Part shown: positions 11,144-22,906 of the stretch, one piece after another | Layout: the number at the start of each line of letters is the position of its first letter | Numbering within the stretch: the stretch's first letter is position 1 | Origin: [Phialemoniopsis] sp. UDSM-2020 | Taxonomy: Eukaryota > Ascomycota > Sordariomycetes > Thyridiales > Thyridiaceae | Direction: 5' to 3' | Length of the DNA: 64,000 nucleotides | Assembly (NCBI GenBank): GCA_018873225.1 | Contig: JAEILZ010000006.1 | Span: 1,860,001 to 1,924,000 of the forward strand | The notes under the pieces: model-generated | The model's input: the letters and a program-made list of their open reading frames with translations, nothing else | The model's database searches: none | Told to the model about the DNA's origin: nothing | Program-made: the position numbers and the translations under genes

Positions 11144-12204
11144 CTACGAGGCAACTGTAGTGTCGGGGTAAAGGTATGGGGGCCGCCTGACAAATCCACG
11201 TTTCCTAATCTTCATACTCGGAAACTCAGCCTCGATGCCCACTTCCCCCTCTGGGTCTATCGGAACGTCAAACGTCGTCTTGGACAGCAGCTCCTCAAAA
11301 CCTGCTCTGCCTGCGTATCTCAGAAAAGGCACAATCCTAGCGCCAGGCATTTCTATCCAGATGTCTACCTCCCGTAACCTTGGCATCTCTTGGATCTGTA
11401 CTGCGAGACCTTGCCATAACCTGCGCGTGGTGTCTTCTTCGGGGTCCTCTCGAAGTGAAAGACTCAAATGAGTAATATTATGTATGATCGGCATCTTCCG
11501 CACGCAGCAAAAGTGATGCGCTATCTTCAGCCGAGTAAATGTAAAGGACATGTGGTCAAGCCGCGGCGTTCGGGACTCGAGATAGCTGTTCATGACGTTT
11601 AGCAATTGCTTCTCATGCCAGCGGCTCTGCCATGGGATCTGAAGACTCACATTCTTTTGCACACGAGCAGCATTGCTAGCACGGGGTTCCATCCTGAAGA
11701 GGCCATCAGGGTCTGCTCCAGGCACCGCCAGTGGTTACTCCAAGACGATGTCACTCGCTTGTTCCACGGAGCTTGACGTATAGACCATCCTCCGTCTTCC
11801 TCCCATATTCTCTTCATTTCGATGATCCGCTCATCAGCTTCGCCAGGCAACACCATGCACGGAGAGTGGGAGTATCCATCTCCTCTAATGAAAATATGGT
11901 GGTTTGAGCCCATCAACCGCCACAACTCATCATATACCAGTGTTCTCAACTCCAAGGGTAACTTGAAGAACTCGGAGTTGCATTGGGGATCGGCTGTTTT
12001 TTCGAAGAGCTTGTGGTCTGGTTTCTTTATGGTCGGGGTTGACGACCGGGGTGAGCCTGGGGGCGACGAGGAGAGGGACGCTTCGGGTGAGGATTGGGCT
12101 TGGGATAGGAGGATCGTCTTCTGATGGTCGGTGACTTTCCTTCTGTCATTTTGTGCTGACAGCCTTGACCTGATGTTTTGGATGGTCCTTCGGAATTGGG
12201 CCAT
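11144..12204 (-). CDS. DUF7730 / F-box-like fungal protein (331 aa)
   Basis: Two exons, 12204-11651 and 11585-11144, joined by a 65-nt GTGAGT..AG intron that removes an apparent frame break. Residues 1-70 are a Ser/Pro-rich tail (SSPPGSPRSSTP). The middle has FFKLPLELRTLVYDELW, the F-box-like start of the DUF7730 family, followed by LLVCKR-IYLES across the splice site and a leucine-rich second half (LSLSLRED, RLREVDIWIE). Such proteins are abundant in filamentous ascomycetes and their function is unknown; adaptor roles in ubiquitin ligases have been suggested by analogy with F-box proteins. No catalytic motif is seen. Confidence 0.8.
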
Positions 12205-13338
12205 TTTGGAAAGTCTCGAGAGCAGTTCGCCGTGGCTTTGATCTACCTGTCGGTTGAGAGGATGTGCCGGTGGACACTGGCGTTGAAACAGCCAGACAAG
12301 ACATGTTTCTCTTATGAAGCATTCTTGATAATGTTAATGCGCAGCTGGATGTTGGCTGCTCAAACCCCGATTGCGCCCATGTCAGCTTCACAAGATGGTG
12401 GGGCCAGGCAATAACCTTCGATGCAACGGTAGAACCAACAGCAAGCGCTCCAGGTCCTCCAATTGGTCGCCGGGTCTTGATAGCGTCGGCACATGCATAT
12501 CGACCGCTTAACGGGTGGCAGCCCATCTGGAGATGGGGTCATCGTGCGCGGCAGTTTTGTGCAATATCCGACGGACGACTCCAAGGCAAGGGTCGTGCCG
12601 TCTGCCCTCTGATGTTGTCATTGGAGGGCGGATGATGGGTAAAAGACGCAGCTGCATGCCCTACCTATCACGACCCTTGCTAACCGCCACACACGCGTGT
12701 GATGCAGACGCTTACCGCCGGTACTACCCTGCTGACCCACCATTTATGCATGAATCCGCCTCGGATGCTACGGCAAAACGGCCCCCAACCCTCGAAGGGG
12801 AAGGACGGAGGTGCGGACTCGCGGATGAGCATCCTGAATGGTAATGTTTACAGCAAAGGTACGTTCATTACCGTGACTGTTGTTGTTGATGCCGGATTGC
12901 GTGACACCGAGCCATTCGCAAAGTCTTAACCGGCTTGAAAATCACGGTGTTGGTTGCGCTCAGTCGCCGAGTGGCATCCCAGGTCCTGCAGATGAGCACC
13001 TACACATGTCGACATGTGATTTGCCGCACATGATTGCCAGACCCTGACAACGCTGGCTGCATCGCTTTCATGAATTCGTTTGGTCATAACGTCCAGGTGA
13101 CCCGCACCTTCGATGCCCCTCAAGCTGTTGGTCCTTGGCGTGGACGACCGACAAGCTCCAGGCACCGTCCTTGCTCGGCAGTAATCCATGTTGAAGCGGA
13201 GTAAGATAGTCTCTTCGTCTTGCCATGTTCTGAACACCAGAATTGTGAACGCGGTATTGTATCTTGCGAATCGATTTTCTAGTTCTATATTATATGTCGC
13301 GCTCTTTCATAAACCTAATGCTCTCAAATCTCACTCGT
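12205..13338. other. Intergenic, 1134 bp
   Basis: It holds the promoter of the DUF7730 gene and the 3' end of the DUF1593 gene. I examined the 70-126 codon frames on both strands and none shows a domain, secretion signal or sensible exon structure. Confidence 0.5.
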
Positions 13339-14829
13339 CTAGATAAAACCATTCGCATCCAACCAGTCGGTCGTCGTGGCGTATGTACTGCTGCAACCCC
13401 CCAAGAGTTTGGGGTTTGTGATCCGGATAATGACCCGCTTGTATGTGGTCAAGGCTGGTGTTCCGTTGTCCTTGACTGTGAGAATGTAGTGAAGCTCTTG
13501 ACCTTTCTCGAGCGGCTTCCCGCTGTAGAAGTCAATGGCACACTTGTCGGCGGCGGGCATCTTGAGCTCGATCCGTCGGCCTGGAACCTTCTCGTCCAAG
13601 TCCTTCAGCTTTGGAGTCGCGATCATCTGGTCGACCATCTCGAACAGGGCAGACGTCACCTCTCTGTACTGGGACCACGAGAAGGTTAGGTCGTCGCCAT
13701 CTGGATCATAGGTCTCAGATGCGTCGAGCACAACTTCGCTGCCGGCCTCAACTTCAACAATCAGAGGCTCCGGGCCGGTCGATCCGTTCACATTCACGAC
13801 CGGCGCATGGTTGACCTTGGTAAAGTCGTCCGTGAGCGTCCACTGGATGCGGCCGGCAAAGTCGTGTTGGTATCCCTCCCGCCAACGCCAGATCGTAGCA
13901 TAATTCGTGGAGCGAATTTTGCCGTCCTTGCCCATGACCTTGTCGGCTGCGTCCGCATAGTGTCTTGAGGCCATTCCCCGGTCTACGGGGATGTAGCGAC
14001 CTCCCCAGCTTCCCCATTCCGGATGTTCTGAAGAGCCAAGACCATTGGGGATCAGATAGAGGAAAGTAGGTGTATCTCCCTCAACGATGAATTTGTGATC
14101 TGGATAGACCTTGCCAAGGGGTCCAACCTGAATGTGCTTTGAGTACCAGTCCTTAGCGACGAGCGACATGTCGGATCCACCGTCCAGATTGGCGGAGATT
14201 CCGATCCAAGCTGCGCTGCCGTATTGACTCCATCCATGGACTGAGCAGATGTAGAACAGGTCAGGCCAAGTGACCCTCATCCACAGTCCCGTATCGTCCT
14301 GGTCTGAGATGGTGTACACTCGGAGTCTAGATCGAAGATCTTTCGCTTCAGCTGCCGAGTATTTTTGGTGAATATGCTGCAGTGCTTGTGCCAATACGTT
14401 TGTGCCTCCCCAACAGCAGATCCACAATGGCTCGGTTGATTCCTCGAGACGCTGCACCAGAAGCTCTGTGCCAGGGCTCAGCGGGACGCCTGGTTCCAAA
14501 GCCTCCTTTCCATAGAGCGCAGGACCGGCTCTAATGAGGTCTAGCAAGCTTTGGGGAGTGGGGTATCGGTTATCGGGATGAACATGGGCGTTCAGATTGT
14601 CGACAACCTCAGCATAGGCGTTGACGATGTTGATCATCTCCTCTGGGCGTACGGTGCGCTTGATGTGCGTGGAGGTGCAAGCCACGAGACCTGTGGTCTC
14701 GAACTCATTCGAGTACAGGAGGTAGCGGACGAGCGACTCGGAGTCATCGGGCTCGTTTGCAATGTCGGAGACGATGAACACGCGCGACTTCTTGGGAACG
14801 ACTCTAAGCCGCGACTGAGGAGCGGCCAT
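13339..14829 (-). CDS. DUF1593 / Sde182-like nucleoside-hydrolase-fold protein (496 aa)
   Basis: A single exon starting MAAPQSRLRV. Residues 15-310 match the nucleoside-hydrolase-like domain of DUF1593 proteins: RVFIVSDIANEPDDSESLVRYLLYS carries the Asp-rich loop that replaces the DTD motif, with WICCWGGTNVLAQAL and DQDDTGLWMR further on and W-rich SWGGRY near 280. Residues 345-490 form a beta-sandwich domain (GSEVVLDASETYDPDGDDLTFSW, LTVKDNGTPALTTYKRVII) as in the Sde182 carbohydrate-associated family. No signal peptide is visible, so it is probably intracellular. It may cleave N- or O-glycosidic bonds; the substrate is not established for fungal members. It sits next to a beta-xylosidase, which fits a carbohydrate role. 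Confidence 0.82.
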   Translation of the reverse strand: MAAPQSRLRVVPKKSRVFIVSDIANEPDDSESLVRYLLYSNEFETTGLVACTSTHIKRTVRPEEMINIVNAYAEVVDNLNAHVHPDNRYPTPQSLLDLIRAGPALYGKEALEPGVPLSPGTELLVQRLEESTEPLWICCWGGTNVLAQALQHIHQKYSAAEAKDLRSRLRVYTISDQDDTGLWMRVTWPDLFYICSVHGWSQYGSAAWIGISANLDGGSDMSLVAKDWYSKHIQVGPLGKVYPDHKFIVEGDTPTFLYLIPNGLGSSEHPEWGSWGGRYIPVDRGMASRHYADAADKVMGKDGKIRSTNYATIWRWREGYQHDFAGRIQWTLTDDFTKVNHAPVVNVNGSTGPEPLIVEVEAGSEVVLDASETYDPDGDDLTFSWSQYREVTSALFEMVDQMIATPKLKDLDEKVPGRRIELKMPAADKCAIDFYSGKPLEKGQELHYILTVKDNGTPALTTYKRVIIRITNPKLLGGCSSTYATTTDWLDANGFI

Positions 14830-15937
14830 TGTGCCGGCTACGAATGAGATGGTCTTTGCGTTGTTAACCGGCCGTTCTGACAGTAATCGGTACTCGAGAT
14901 CGCGAAGTGAACCCTCTGGCGACCAGAGAGAGTGTCACATCCAGGGTCCTCGGTCGCATTATATCCGGTCGCACTGGCGCGCGTGCCCGGATACTTGAAC
15001 CGCTTGATCACCGGCGAATTTGTGGAGTGTCGAGTGGGGAGAGACAAAGGCGCGTCCGTCTACTGAATGTGGACGCCATCGGCGCTTGGGTCTACCCAAT
15101 GCGGCAGGTCAATATTTTGGTGGGAGAAAAATGGAGCCTTACCACTTTGGCGCTGGTCAAGTGCCTGGCACACGCTGCCTCTTGTCAGTACCAGGAGCCA
15201 GCTTGCTTATTATAGGTTCTTGATTCTTCTGTTGATATCCGTACGTATACACACCTGAAAAAGATCTCTACGGCTGAGCAAGATTATGAGCCTCATAATT
15301 AGAATGCTGGTGATGTCTACAAGACTTGACACAAGAGTGGCTGGTTGCCTAGGGCAGAAGATATCTCTTCTTCAGGTCGCCATTCGCGCAATTATTTGTA
15401 CCGAATCGATCAAAATATCTCTCTAGACGCAAGACAGTAAGCCATTTATAGTAATACTATTCGCTGCATCGGCTTTACGGACCTCTAGAATCTTTACCCC
15501 GTAGGCCTGAGGTTCAAGACAATGAAGGTTTGATTGGGCGAATTTTCGCATTCAATACGAAAAATCGGGTGCTCAGTCGACTCGGGTTAGCTTCAAACAG
15601 CTTTTGATGATGCGCTTCAAAACTCGGGGTATTGACGCCGAGCTTGTAGCGGAGTCATAAGGGCGCTTTGCTGAACTCATATCAAGCTACTCGATGGCGT
15701 TGGGTTAACATAGGATGGACTTTCTCAGTCATGATCCTGAAATTGAACAACACTCAACCGAATTAAATCAAACTGGACTCCCTTCGAGCCAACCCGCCAT
15801 GATTTGGTCATTCCTGTGGAAAGTTTGGAAAGAAATTGGGCAAGGCCACCAGTGCCTCCGTTTACCTGTTTCAGTTGTTTGACTATTAAGAACCTAAGCT
15901 CAATCTGCATACCTACCATAAAGGGCTACTCTACTCA
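14830..15937. other. Intergenic, 1108 bp
   Basis: Upstream region of the DUF1593 gene and downstream region of the GH43 gene. The part from about 15200 to 15900 is AT-rich. No gene, tRNA or repeat was recognised. Confidence 0.5.
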
Positions 15938-17554
15938 TTAAACCTCATATCGGTCCAGCTCGTGGCGGACGGGCCGGTAGACAAAGTTGTCAAACCTAGC
16001 CTTCAGTGCAGTACCGTTGAGATCCGAGCAAGCCAACCCCACAAACGCACCCGTGAACTGGACATGGCTTATATCGCCATCAGACTCATCCGACAGTACA
16101 GTAGCGTCATACACTGGACCGAACTTCTTGAGCTCTTCTCCCTCTAAGGCGTAGGAGAACTGTAGGGTCTTCCCACCCCGGATGCTCAGAGCTAGCCGTA
16201 CCTTTCCGTCCTTGGGAATCGAGACACAGTTTTCCAAGGACGCATCTAGCTTGGAGGCCGGCCACGCCGCCTTGGAGCTCATGATCTGCACTTCACGCTG
16301 GCCCTCCGAGTCTGCTGTGACTGTTAGGTAGAAGTAGTTATATCGGTTGTAGTATGCAGTGAGACCAGCAAACTGTCGCTCGTCTGTGGGTGCGTAGTCT
16401 ATCACCGTCTCCGCATCGTACGAGAAGTGCGTCTGGCGACGAGCCACGAGCGACTGCTCGAACCAGGATCCGATGGACTCGCGCCCAATTAGGTTCAGCT
16501 TCCCATCCTTGACGGTGAATATGCGCTCCGGCTCGGGGGTCCGAAGCCACTGGAAGTCCTTGTGAAGCTCCTTCTCGAAAGTATAGCGTTGTTCAGCCCA
16601 GTAATTAGTGTCGTCCGGTGTCCCAGGCACTTCGACGAATAGTGATGGCACCGGTCCATCCTTGACATATAGCCAGTCATCATCGCCCCAGTAGGCCTCT
16701 TGAATTGCCGTCTCACGGCCCAAGACGCAACGCCGCTGCTGTCCGACTGGCCTGCCGGTGAGATGAACGAGGAAGATCTTTCCATCCGGAGTATCGACAA
16801 TATCGCCATGGCCACCCTTTTGGAGAGCCGCGAAGGGCGCATCCCTGGAGGTCAGGATGTATTTCTGGGGATGGTCCTCGTATGGCCCCCATATGTTTCG
16901 AGAGCGCCCCAGAGTGCAAGCATGGTTGTATAATGTGCCACCCTCGGCGGTAAGGAGGTAGTACCAGCCATTGCGCTTATACAGATGCGGGGCCTCTGTC
17001 AGATCGAGCTCCGTTCCGGGGAAGATGTTCTTCTTGGGCCCAACGAGCTTGCCAGCTGCCGCATCAAACTCCTGCATCACGATGCCGGCAAAAAGCCGAG
17101 GCCGGCGCCGGTGGTCAGCAAGCATGTTGACGAACCACTTGCGACCGTCGTCATCATGGAAGAGTGAGGGGTCGAAGCCGGACGAGTTGGCAAAGACCGG
17201 GTCAGACCAGGGGCCCTCGATTGCCGGCGCACTGACGATGTAGTTGTGCGTGTCCTTGAACGCGTCGTCTCGCCGCTTCACGTCGGTGTATACGAGCCAG
17301 AACTTCTCTCCGTCGTGCGTCAGGCACGGCGCCCAAACGCCCCCAGAGTCCGGGTCGCCCCGCATATCGAGCTGGCTCTTGCGATTCAGAGGCCGGACAA
17401 TAAGCTCCCAGTTCGCGAGATCTTTTGAGTGGTGGATCTGCACGCCGGGGAACCATTCAAAGGTCGAGGTGGCGATGTAGTAGTCATCGCCAACACGCAG
17501 GATTGACGGGTCCGGGTTGAACCCCGGCAGAATGGGATTTCTTACTTGAGGCAT
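15938..17554 (-). CDS. Intracellular GH43 beta-xylosidase (538 aa)
   Basis: A single exon from ATG at 17554. The five-bladed GH43 propeller carries the expected catalytic set: D15 in GFNPDPS (general base), D128 in SGFDPSLF (pKa modulator) and E187 in LTEAPHLYK (general acid). These are one residue from the numbering of the well-studied Selenomonas ruminantium xylosidase. Residues 330-530 are the C-terminal concanavalin-like domain typical of the XynB-type subfamily (GLTAYYNRYNYFYLTV). There is no signal peptide, so the enzyme should act in the cytoplasm on imported xylo-oligosaccharides, releasing xylose from the non-reducing end. Alpha-arabinofuranosidase side activity is common in the family and cannot be excluded. 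Confidence 0.92.
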   Translation of the reverse strand: MPQVRNPILPGFNPDPSILRVGDDYYIATSTFEWFPGVQIHHSKDLANWELIVRPLNRKSQLDMRGDPDSGGVWAPCLTHDGEKFWLVYTDVKRRDDAFKDTHNYIVSAPAIEGPWSDPVFANSSGFDPSLFHDDDGRKWFVNMLADHRRRPRLFAGIVMQEFDAAAGKLVGPKKNIFPGTELDLTEAPHLYKRNGWYYLLTAEGGTLYNHACTLGRSRNIWGPYEDHPQKYILTSRDAPFAALQKGGHGDIVDTPDGKIFLVHLTGRPVGQQRRCVLGRETAIQEAYWGDDDWLYVKDGPVPSLFVEVPGTPDDTNYWAEQRYTFEKELHKDFQWLRTPEPERIFTVKDGKLNLIGRESIGSWFEQSLVARRQTHFSYDAETVIDYAPTDERQFAGLTAYYNRYNYFYLTVTADSEGQREVQIMSSKAAWPASKLDASLENCVSIPKDGKVRLALSIRGGKTLQFSYALEGEELKKFGPVYDATVLSDESDGDISHVQFTGAFVGLACSDLNGTALKARFDNFVYRPVRHELDRYEV

Positions 17555-19763
17555 GGTTGCTCGACAAGAACGAAGCAGTCTTTCAATGGAATGATCCCTT
17601 TGAAATGATTCAATGCATGATATTTAAGGCCATGAAGTCATGAGGGGCGAGACGATGAGATACCCAACGAAGCCAAGAGCATCCCGATGGCGGAGTTTCA
17701 TGCAAGGCGGGACTTCGGTTGAAACGCCGCATTTAGGCTAAAAGCCACTGCCAAGAATTGTTGACAGCACTGAGCGACCCAATCCCATAGCGCGGAATGG
17801 CGCTGTATTGACTGCCTCTTCCTTCAGTCAGAACACCAAAAGCATTGATTAGGAGACTCAATGAGCAAATACTAGCACGTAGAACATGCAGAGAATTGTT
17901 CATCCTCGTATCTGTGTGATCATTCTCATATCTGCGAGTTTGCACGAGCAAGGACAGCAATGTACCAACTCAAGAATTTCTAGAATAGGATTTCCCCAGT
18001 CTTTAGCATCATCTCCACCAGACTATTCCATTAGTCAAAGTGGAGCACATTGGGTAATCCGACTTCAGTCCCGCCATTATTCCGTTATCGTTTGCTCGTT
18101 TTGATGACTGGCTTAGGTAAATTGCGAGACTGAGTATCCAGGGTTCTGTTGATCTTAAGTGTCTGGCATTTGACACTAGGAGCAAGGAGATCATTAGGGG
18201 TTCAAGACAACTCGCGCCGCGATGAATCAACACAATTGAGAATTTGGCTTAGGGCGGAAATTTTGTCGTTCACCGAAAGTCCGCGTGCTTCTGCTCGGGG
18301 TTTGTCTGAGGTCTGATATTGAATCTATCGTTGTAAAAGTGATTAACATGATAGACATATGTGCAAACTGCAAGCAGAAACGAGTTCGAGTGTTGACCGA
18401 GGCCGAGAAATTGATGCTGAATGATAAGTGTGTAGCGAAAGGGAAGTCTTCACTAATAGCACATATGAAACAAACGAGACAGAAAAGGGAGGAATCTCTC
18501 GTGCAGTGCATTTAGGAACACCAAATGGGCATGACTCCTCTTGACCGTCCGGCTCAGATTGAACTTCAGCCGTGGGCACACAAGGGGGATGCAGACATAG
18601 TATCTGCTCAAGAAGGGTTCGCGTAGTGGCGACAAGTACACTCATTGTTTAAATGGGCTAATTTACTGTTGTCGTGGTAGTAAAAGCCGTCGGGAAAATG
18701 ACGATGCCCGACCAGAGCCAGGTGGGACAGGAGAGGTGAGACGACCTGCCATTTCGGGACAGTGGCAAAAGACGAAGAGGAAGCTATGCAATCAAGCAAT
18801 CGTGGATAGCTCATTTGCAACCCGACACGGACCATTCTCGTGTTGTACTGGGGATCTGAGTTTCGGCTATACCACAAAACGCGGGACGCAGGCGCGTGTA
18901 AGCTGCCATGTAACCCTTAATTATGCATATCTCACTCCGCCCCATTCGCCATCCCACCTCAGAAGAGATGGCTGCCGAGCTTCGCCGTGAAGTGCCATCT
19001 TGTGCAACAGAAATAGGCGGTAAGCAAGGCTCAGCAGTATGCGAGGAATACCCACGCAAATGCCGTGAAAGAATTGATATTAGCAACCGGTCCTTTTGTG
19101 AGGCCCGACTAGTCCAAGCAACGTTTAAGTATAGTTACAACGGGAAGATTACAGGGAGTGTTATACAATGTTTCTGTTGGATCTTGCCGTACTGTGTACA
19201 GCACTATACACTTTCCCGCACCGTGTCGCAGAGTCATTTGCCTTCTCGCAGATCCCACAACTTTGTTTACGAATGTATTATGGTTGTCAAAATATACGCA
19301 GTAGTATGAACGGAGAGTATGGAAGTCACGCCTACAGTCATGTCTTCAACGTGATCTGCAGTCCTGATCATCTTCCGTACGGCACCTAACAGGCAGGTCG
19401 CACAACCTGCATATGAGAGCTGATTCCGAGAATCAGTGTCATCACAACCAAAGAGCTTCAGAGCCGATTTCAACCGAATGCAATCGTCTGATCCACAAAC
19501 AACCCATATGCTTGTCCAGGTCCAACTAGAGGCCGCAAAATTCATGGTGCTGCTCTTTTGCTGGGTGCAGTCTTCCTCATGAAAAAGCGCTGACAATTCG
19601 ATTGATGGGAGCACCTATGCGGTGCCTAGAGTATCCAGACAAGAATCTGCATACAAGAATCACCTCCGAAAGACCCGAGCATATCCTACTCTGCCATTTC
19701 CCACAAAGCCTTCAATTACACCAAGCCATAGATAGACATATTTGGCCTGCCATGTTGTGCCTG
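17555..19763. other. Long intergenic region, 2209 bp, left border of the RiPP cluster
   Basis: This separates the GH43 gene from the first cluster gene. Frames of 60-128 codons occur on both strands but show no domains and no convincing splicing. Parts are AT-rich (about 17900-18450 and 19100-19350). I see no transposon ends or tRNA. It probably contains the GH43 promoter near 17560-17700. Confidence 0.5.
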
Positions 19764-20622
19764 TCAAAAGTAATCCGAGGCTAACACAACACCAGCTCGA
19801 ACTTTGATATCGTCCGTTGCCCTGAGGATACCAGAGCAATGGTTAATATGTAGTTCGCTATCGAACCTAGGTTCCACGAGAACATTGGTCCAGCGCGCTC
19901 GCTGCTGCTTCCTCCAGTAGAAGAGACAGTGCGTCTTGTGCCACTCGGTAGTCCCATACCAGCGAAAGTCTTTGTCGTCTCCCATATTGGCGAGGTCTTC
20001 CACAGAGATCTCTTGCGTGTGATTTTGATCCGTCCAGTACTGCCACTTTCCACCAGGGCCATCGCCCGACCTCTCAAACTCGTGTAGTAGGTCCATATCG
20101 ATGCATTCAAGAGGCATCCAAGCCGTAGCCAGCGCGTCATAGATGCAGCTCATGGCGCGGGCCTCGGCCACGGAGTTGCCGCAATTGCATGTCCCTAGCG
20201 GCGTGATCTTAGGAAGATCGAGCTTTGGCTGTGTCGCCGGTGTTGCCCTCACGCGGTTTTCTTGGTCCGTGGCGATGTAAGGTCCGAACATAGATATCAG
20301 CCCGGGCATGGCGAGACAGATCAAGAATGCATCTTTTAGCACTGTCCAGGGGGATGAGAAGTACGACTTCAGCTTGTTGTAAGGGCCTGGACGTCTGTAA
20401 TTGATCGCCTTAGGGGTTGCATAGTCCTCAAAGTCCACTCTTGACTCGTCCTCTTTGAGAAATTCTTCTTCTGATTCCTGCTCGAGCCTGTGGGACCGGC
20501 GTGTCAGTGGATCTTACAACCAGCCAGACGATGCAAAATGGGCGATGCTTATGTCTAGAAACGGGAAGAGAAAGAGCGTCTAGAGTGTCGTGGGCATACC
20601 TTGCAAACTCTGCAATATCCAT
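19764..20622 (-). CDS. Divergent UstYa-like membrane protein with two HxxHC motifs (248 aa)
   Basis: Two exons: 20622-20600 (start MDIAEFA) and 20487-19764. One membrane segment is predicted at about residues 58-77, after an acidic cytosolic tail. The lumenal part has a CxC pair in GTCNCGNSVAEA (residues 107-118), then EWHKTHC (HxxHC at 191-195) followed by FYWRK, and HINHC at 221-225. Spacing between the two HxxHC motifs (30 residues) is like that of UstYa/DUF3328 oxidases, in which these histidines bind copper, but the rest does not match DUF3328. I infer a diverged member of the same superfamily. It shares a 384-bp divergent promoter with the next UstYa gene, which argues for a joint role in peptide oxidation. 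Confidence 0.7.
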
Positions 20623-21006
20623 GGCGTCGAATCTTGGACGTCGTGAAGAAACTGCTTCAGAGGCACATCATGGTTTGTTACTAGCAAGATGAGATTGGCA
20701 TGGTGCTTGTGTGAGAGGTGGGTTCGGTCGGGAGCTATGGAGGTATGGCGGGAATACCACCACAATTGGTCCAGAGTGGCACAGCTGCATTACCTGCCCA
20801 CACCAGCCAGCCTGTAGAACCCTTTCTGAGGTTGCATTTTTTCGTTATCAATTACGGCGGCACCAGGCGCCGTAGTCTGTGTTGCCATCCGCTCGAGCCA
20901 TACGAAAATGTGTAGTCCAAGTATTTCCTCAGTACACATCCCAGACTGGTAAATTCGTAGTCTTGATCTTCCCGTTAACACATTGACTTGACTCTCAAGC
21001 ATCGCG
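20623..21006. promoter_or_regulatory. Bidirectional promoter between two UstYa-type genes, 384 bp
   Basis: The two flanking genes start head to head on either side, so this short interval must hold both promoters. I see no clear TATA box or inverted CGG triplets. The shared promoter implies co-expression. Confidence 0.55.
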
Positions 21007-21849
21007 ATGGATAAGCAACATCTCCTGGCAGAAGAGCCTATGTGCACGCATCTACCAGAGGATACAGACAACAGCGGCATGTTGGGGAGACATGGACACC
21101 ACCATTCCTCTCGGGTGCGATATCTTGCTGCATCACTTGCCCTCCATCTTGTCTGTCTAATAGCCTTCTTCGCACTCTGGCTCTCCACAGGAACGGATTT
21201 GTCGAAGGCACATATAGAAAACCAGATCTACAGTAAGCGCATCTCCAAATTCTATGCCGTAAGATGACACTAAAACTGGGCAAAAGGTCCAGCATCCTCA
21301 GCAGTCGCGTATCGGAATGTGGTCTTTCATACCAGCTTTCATGGCGATCGCACCGAATACCAGGGGTCAAATGACGAGATAGATGAGAGATGGAATAGGC
21401 TTTATGCAGGTATGACTTGCTTGTTGTTTCGACTGAATCGCCACTTTACTCATTGCCATGCCATGGTAGACTTTACCACGTCGAAAATCTCTCAGGACGA
21501 AGCAGCCAGACTACCAAACGCAACCACGCCAACTCCCAACGACCCGGAACACTTCATGGTAGAAATTGACGTTTTTCACCAGATCCATTGCCTCGATGGT
21601 TTACGAAAGCTTGTGTACCCACTGCGTTTCCCGACAGATCTGATATCAGGGACTGCCAAGGCAAAAGAACTCGTGTACCACTTTGAGCACTGCTACGACC
21701 AGCTGCGACAGTCACTGCAGTGTTCCGCAGATATCAGCACCATCTATTGGGAGTGGAGTGCAAAGTATAACCAGATGATTTCCAACATGGCCACAACACA
21801 TACTTGCAAAGACTTTGGGAAGATCCGACAATGGGCCATTGACCGCTAG
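21007..21849 (+). CDS. UstYa-family oxidase (DUF3328), copy 1 (242 aa)
   Basis: Three exons: 21007-21232, 21287-21409, 21470-21849. The second intron is 60 nt and leaves the frame open, so it was recognised by its GTATGA..TAG borders and because removing it restores the usual spacing. A single membrane helix lies at about residues 38-60. The lumenal domain has the conserved IS.DEAARLPN stretch, HQIHC at 153-157 followed by LDGLRK, and HFEHC at 187-191 followed by YDQLRQSLQC. These paired HxxHC motifs define the UstYa family, which catalyses oxidative cyclisation or related oxidations on ribosomal peptides in the secretory pathway. Confidence 0.9.
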
Positions 21850-22035
21850 TACAACGACGGCTTTGATAAAAAGGTCAGGCTCGAGGGTTCGCCGCTTCGG
21901 AAGGAATATGAGAATGTCACGTAATAATCTACAATGATTCTGAGTCTTCTATTCATCTCATGCTAGGATGTTCCTTTAGGTTATGACTGTCAATATGAAA
22001 GACACAAATGACACCAAGATTATCAAAGTGGCACC

Positions 22036-22906
22036 TCAGTTCCAGGACCTGTTGTAGGCGACTACCTGCTCCTCTTGAAAACGCATGAGCCCGTCCCAGT
22101 CGATGCAGCTGTGCACAACTCCCCAGCTAAGTCCGTCTTCCCAATACTCCTTCGGGCTTCCCGGAGGCGAGTCACTCTCGAGAGTCATATGATCTCCACA
22201 GGTTATGCTGAGACGTAGATACTCGAAGCAATGCTCGAGATGCGTGATCCAGTCTTGATCGATCGGAGTATTTGCCAGTGGCTCCACACGCGGAGAGTCG
22301 TAGACCAGAGAGTTGTACCGCTTGCGGACCATGTTGACGCAGTGCAGCTCGTGCATGTTGTTGAGGACATAGAAGTTGTTAATATTGCCTATGATTTTCG
22401 CCCTTGGCGGAGGCTCGTTGAAGATGAAGAATGGCGCGTGGATGCCAGGGTCAAGCAACCCGTGTTCGGACGGATTGGCGATGTATATCGAGTCTGAATC
22501 TGTTCGGCTGTTAGCTCTGTCGTGATAAAGCATGTTGAAAAGCTAGAAATTCGCCTTGCTCACCAACAGTCAACGCTGCCCAATTCCGGGAAGCTTCTTC
22601 CGATGGACCCATATACTCTGGATGTGGGATGAACGGAACATCGCGGCGGTTTATAAAGATTCCCATGGGAAGGGGCGTATTCGGGTTGATACCAAAGCTT
22701 TGGAGAGAAGGGCCGCCCATCAGTTTGCTATACGACAGGCCCAGCACAAACCCGCCGATGAGCCCTACGGCCAGCTTCGAGATGGTACTGCTAGTGGGTG
22801 TCCACTGTCTCTGCGTTTTCTTCACTATAACATCTTCAGAAAAGTCATCTCCGTCCAAGTCTTGCGATACTGGCCCGTATTTGATATTCTTGCCCTTTGT
22901 TTCCAT
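22036..22906 (-). CDS. UstYa-family oxidase (DUF3328), copy 2 (268 aa)
   Basis: Two exons: 22906-22564 and 22499-22036. The start is the ATG of METKGKN. One membrane helix lies at about residues 43-60. HELHC is at 164-168 (followed by VNMVRKRYN) and HLEHC at 201-205 (followed by FEYLRLSITCGDHMTLE). The C-terminal W..VHSCIDWDGLMRF segment is also typical of the family, so all landmarks are intact. It probably acts on the released YVWASPG-containing peptide. It shares a roughly 940-bp divergent promoter with UstYa copy 3. Confidence 0.9.

Noticed and set aside
11641..11725. Frameshift or pseudogene in the DUF7730 gene
   Set aside because: A 65-nt GTGAGT..AG intron joins the two frames in phase and restores the expected CKR-IYLES junction.
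12146..12526. 126-codon minus-strand frame
   Set aside because: It overlaps the start of the DUF7730 gene in another frame and has no recognisable content.
18285..18515. Short frame with two Cys resembling a zinc-finger fragment
   Set aside because: The CANC and following Lys-rich stretch do not complete any known zinc-binding pattern, and no exon partners were found.
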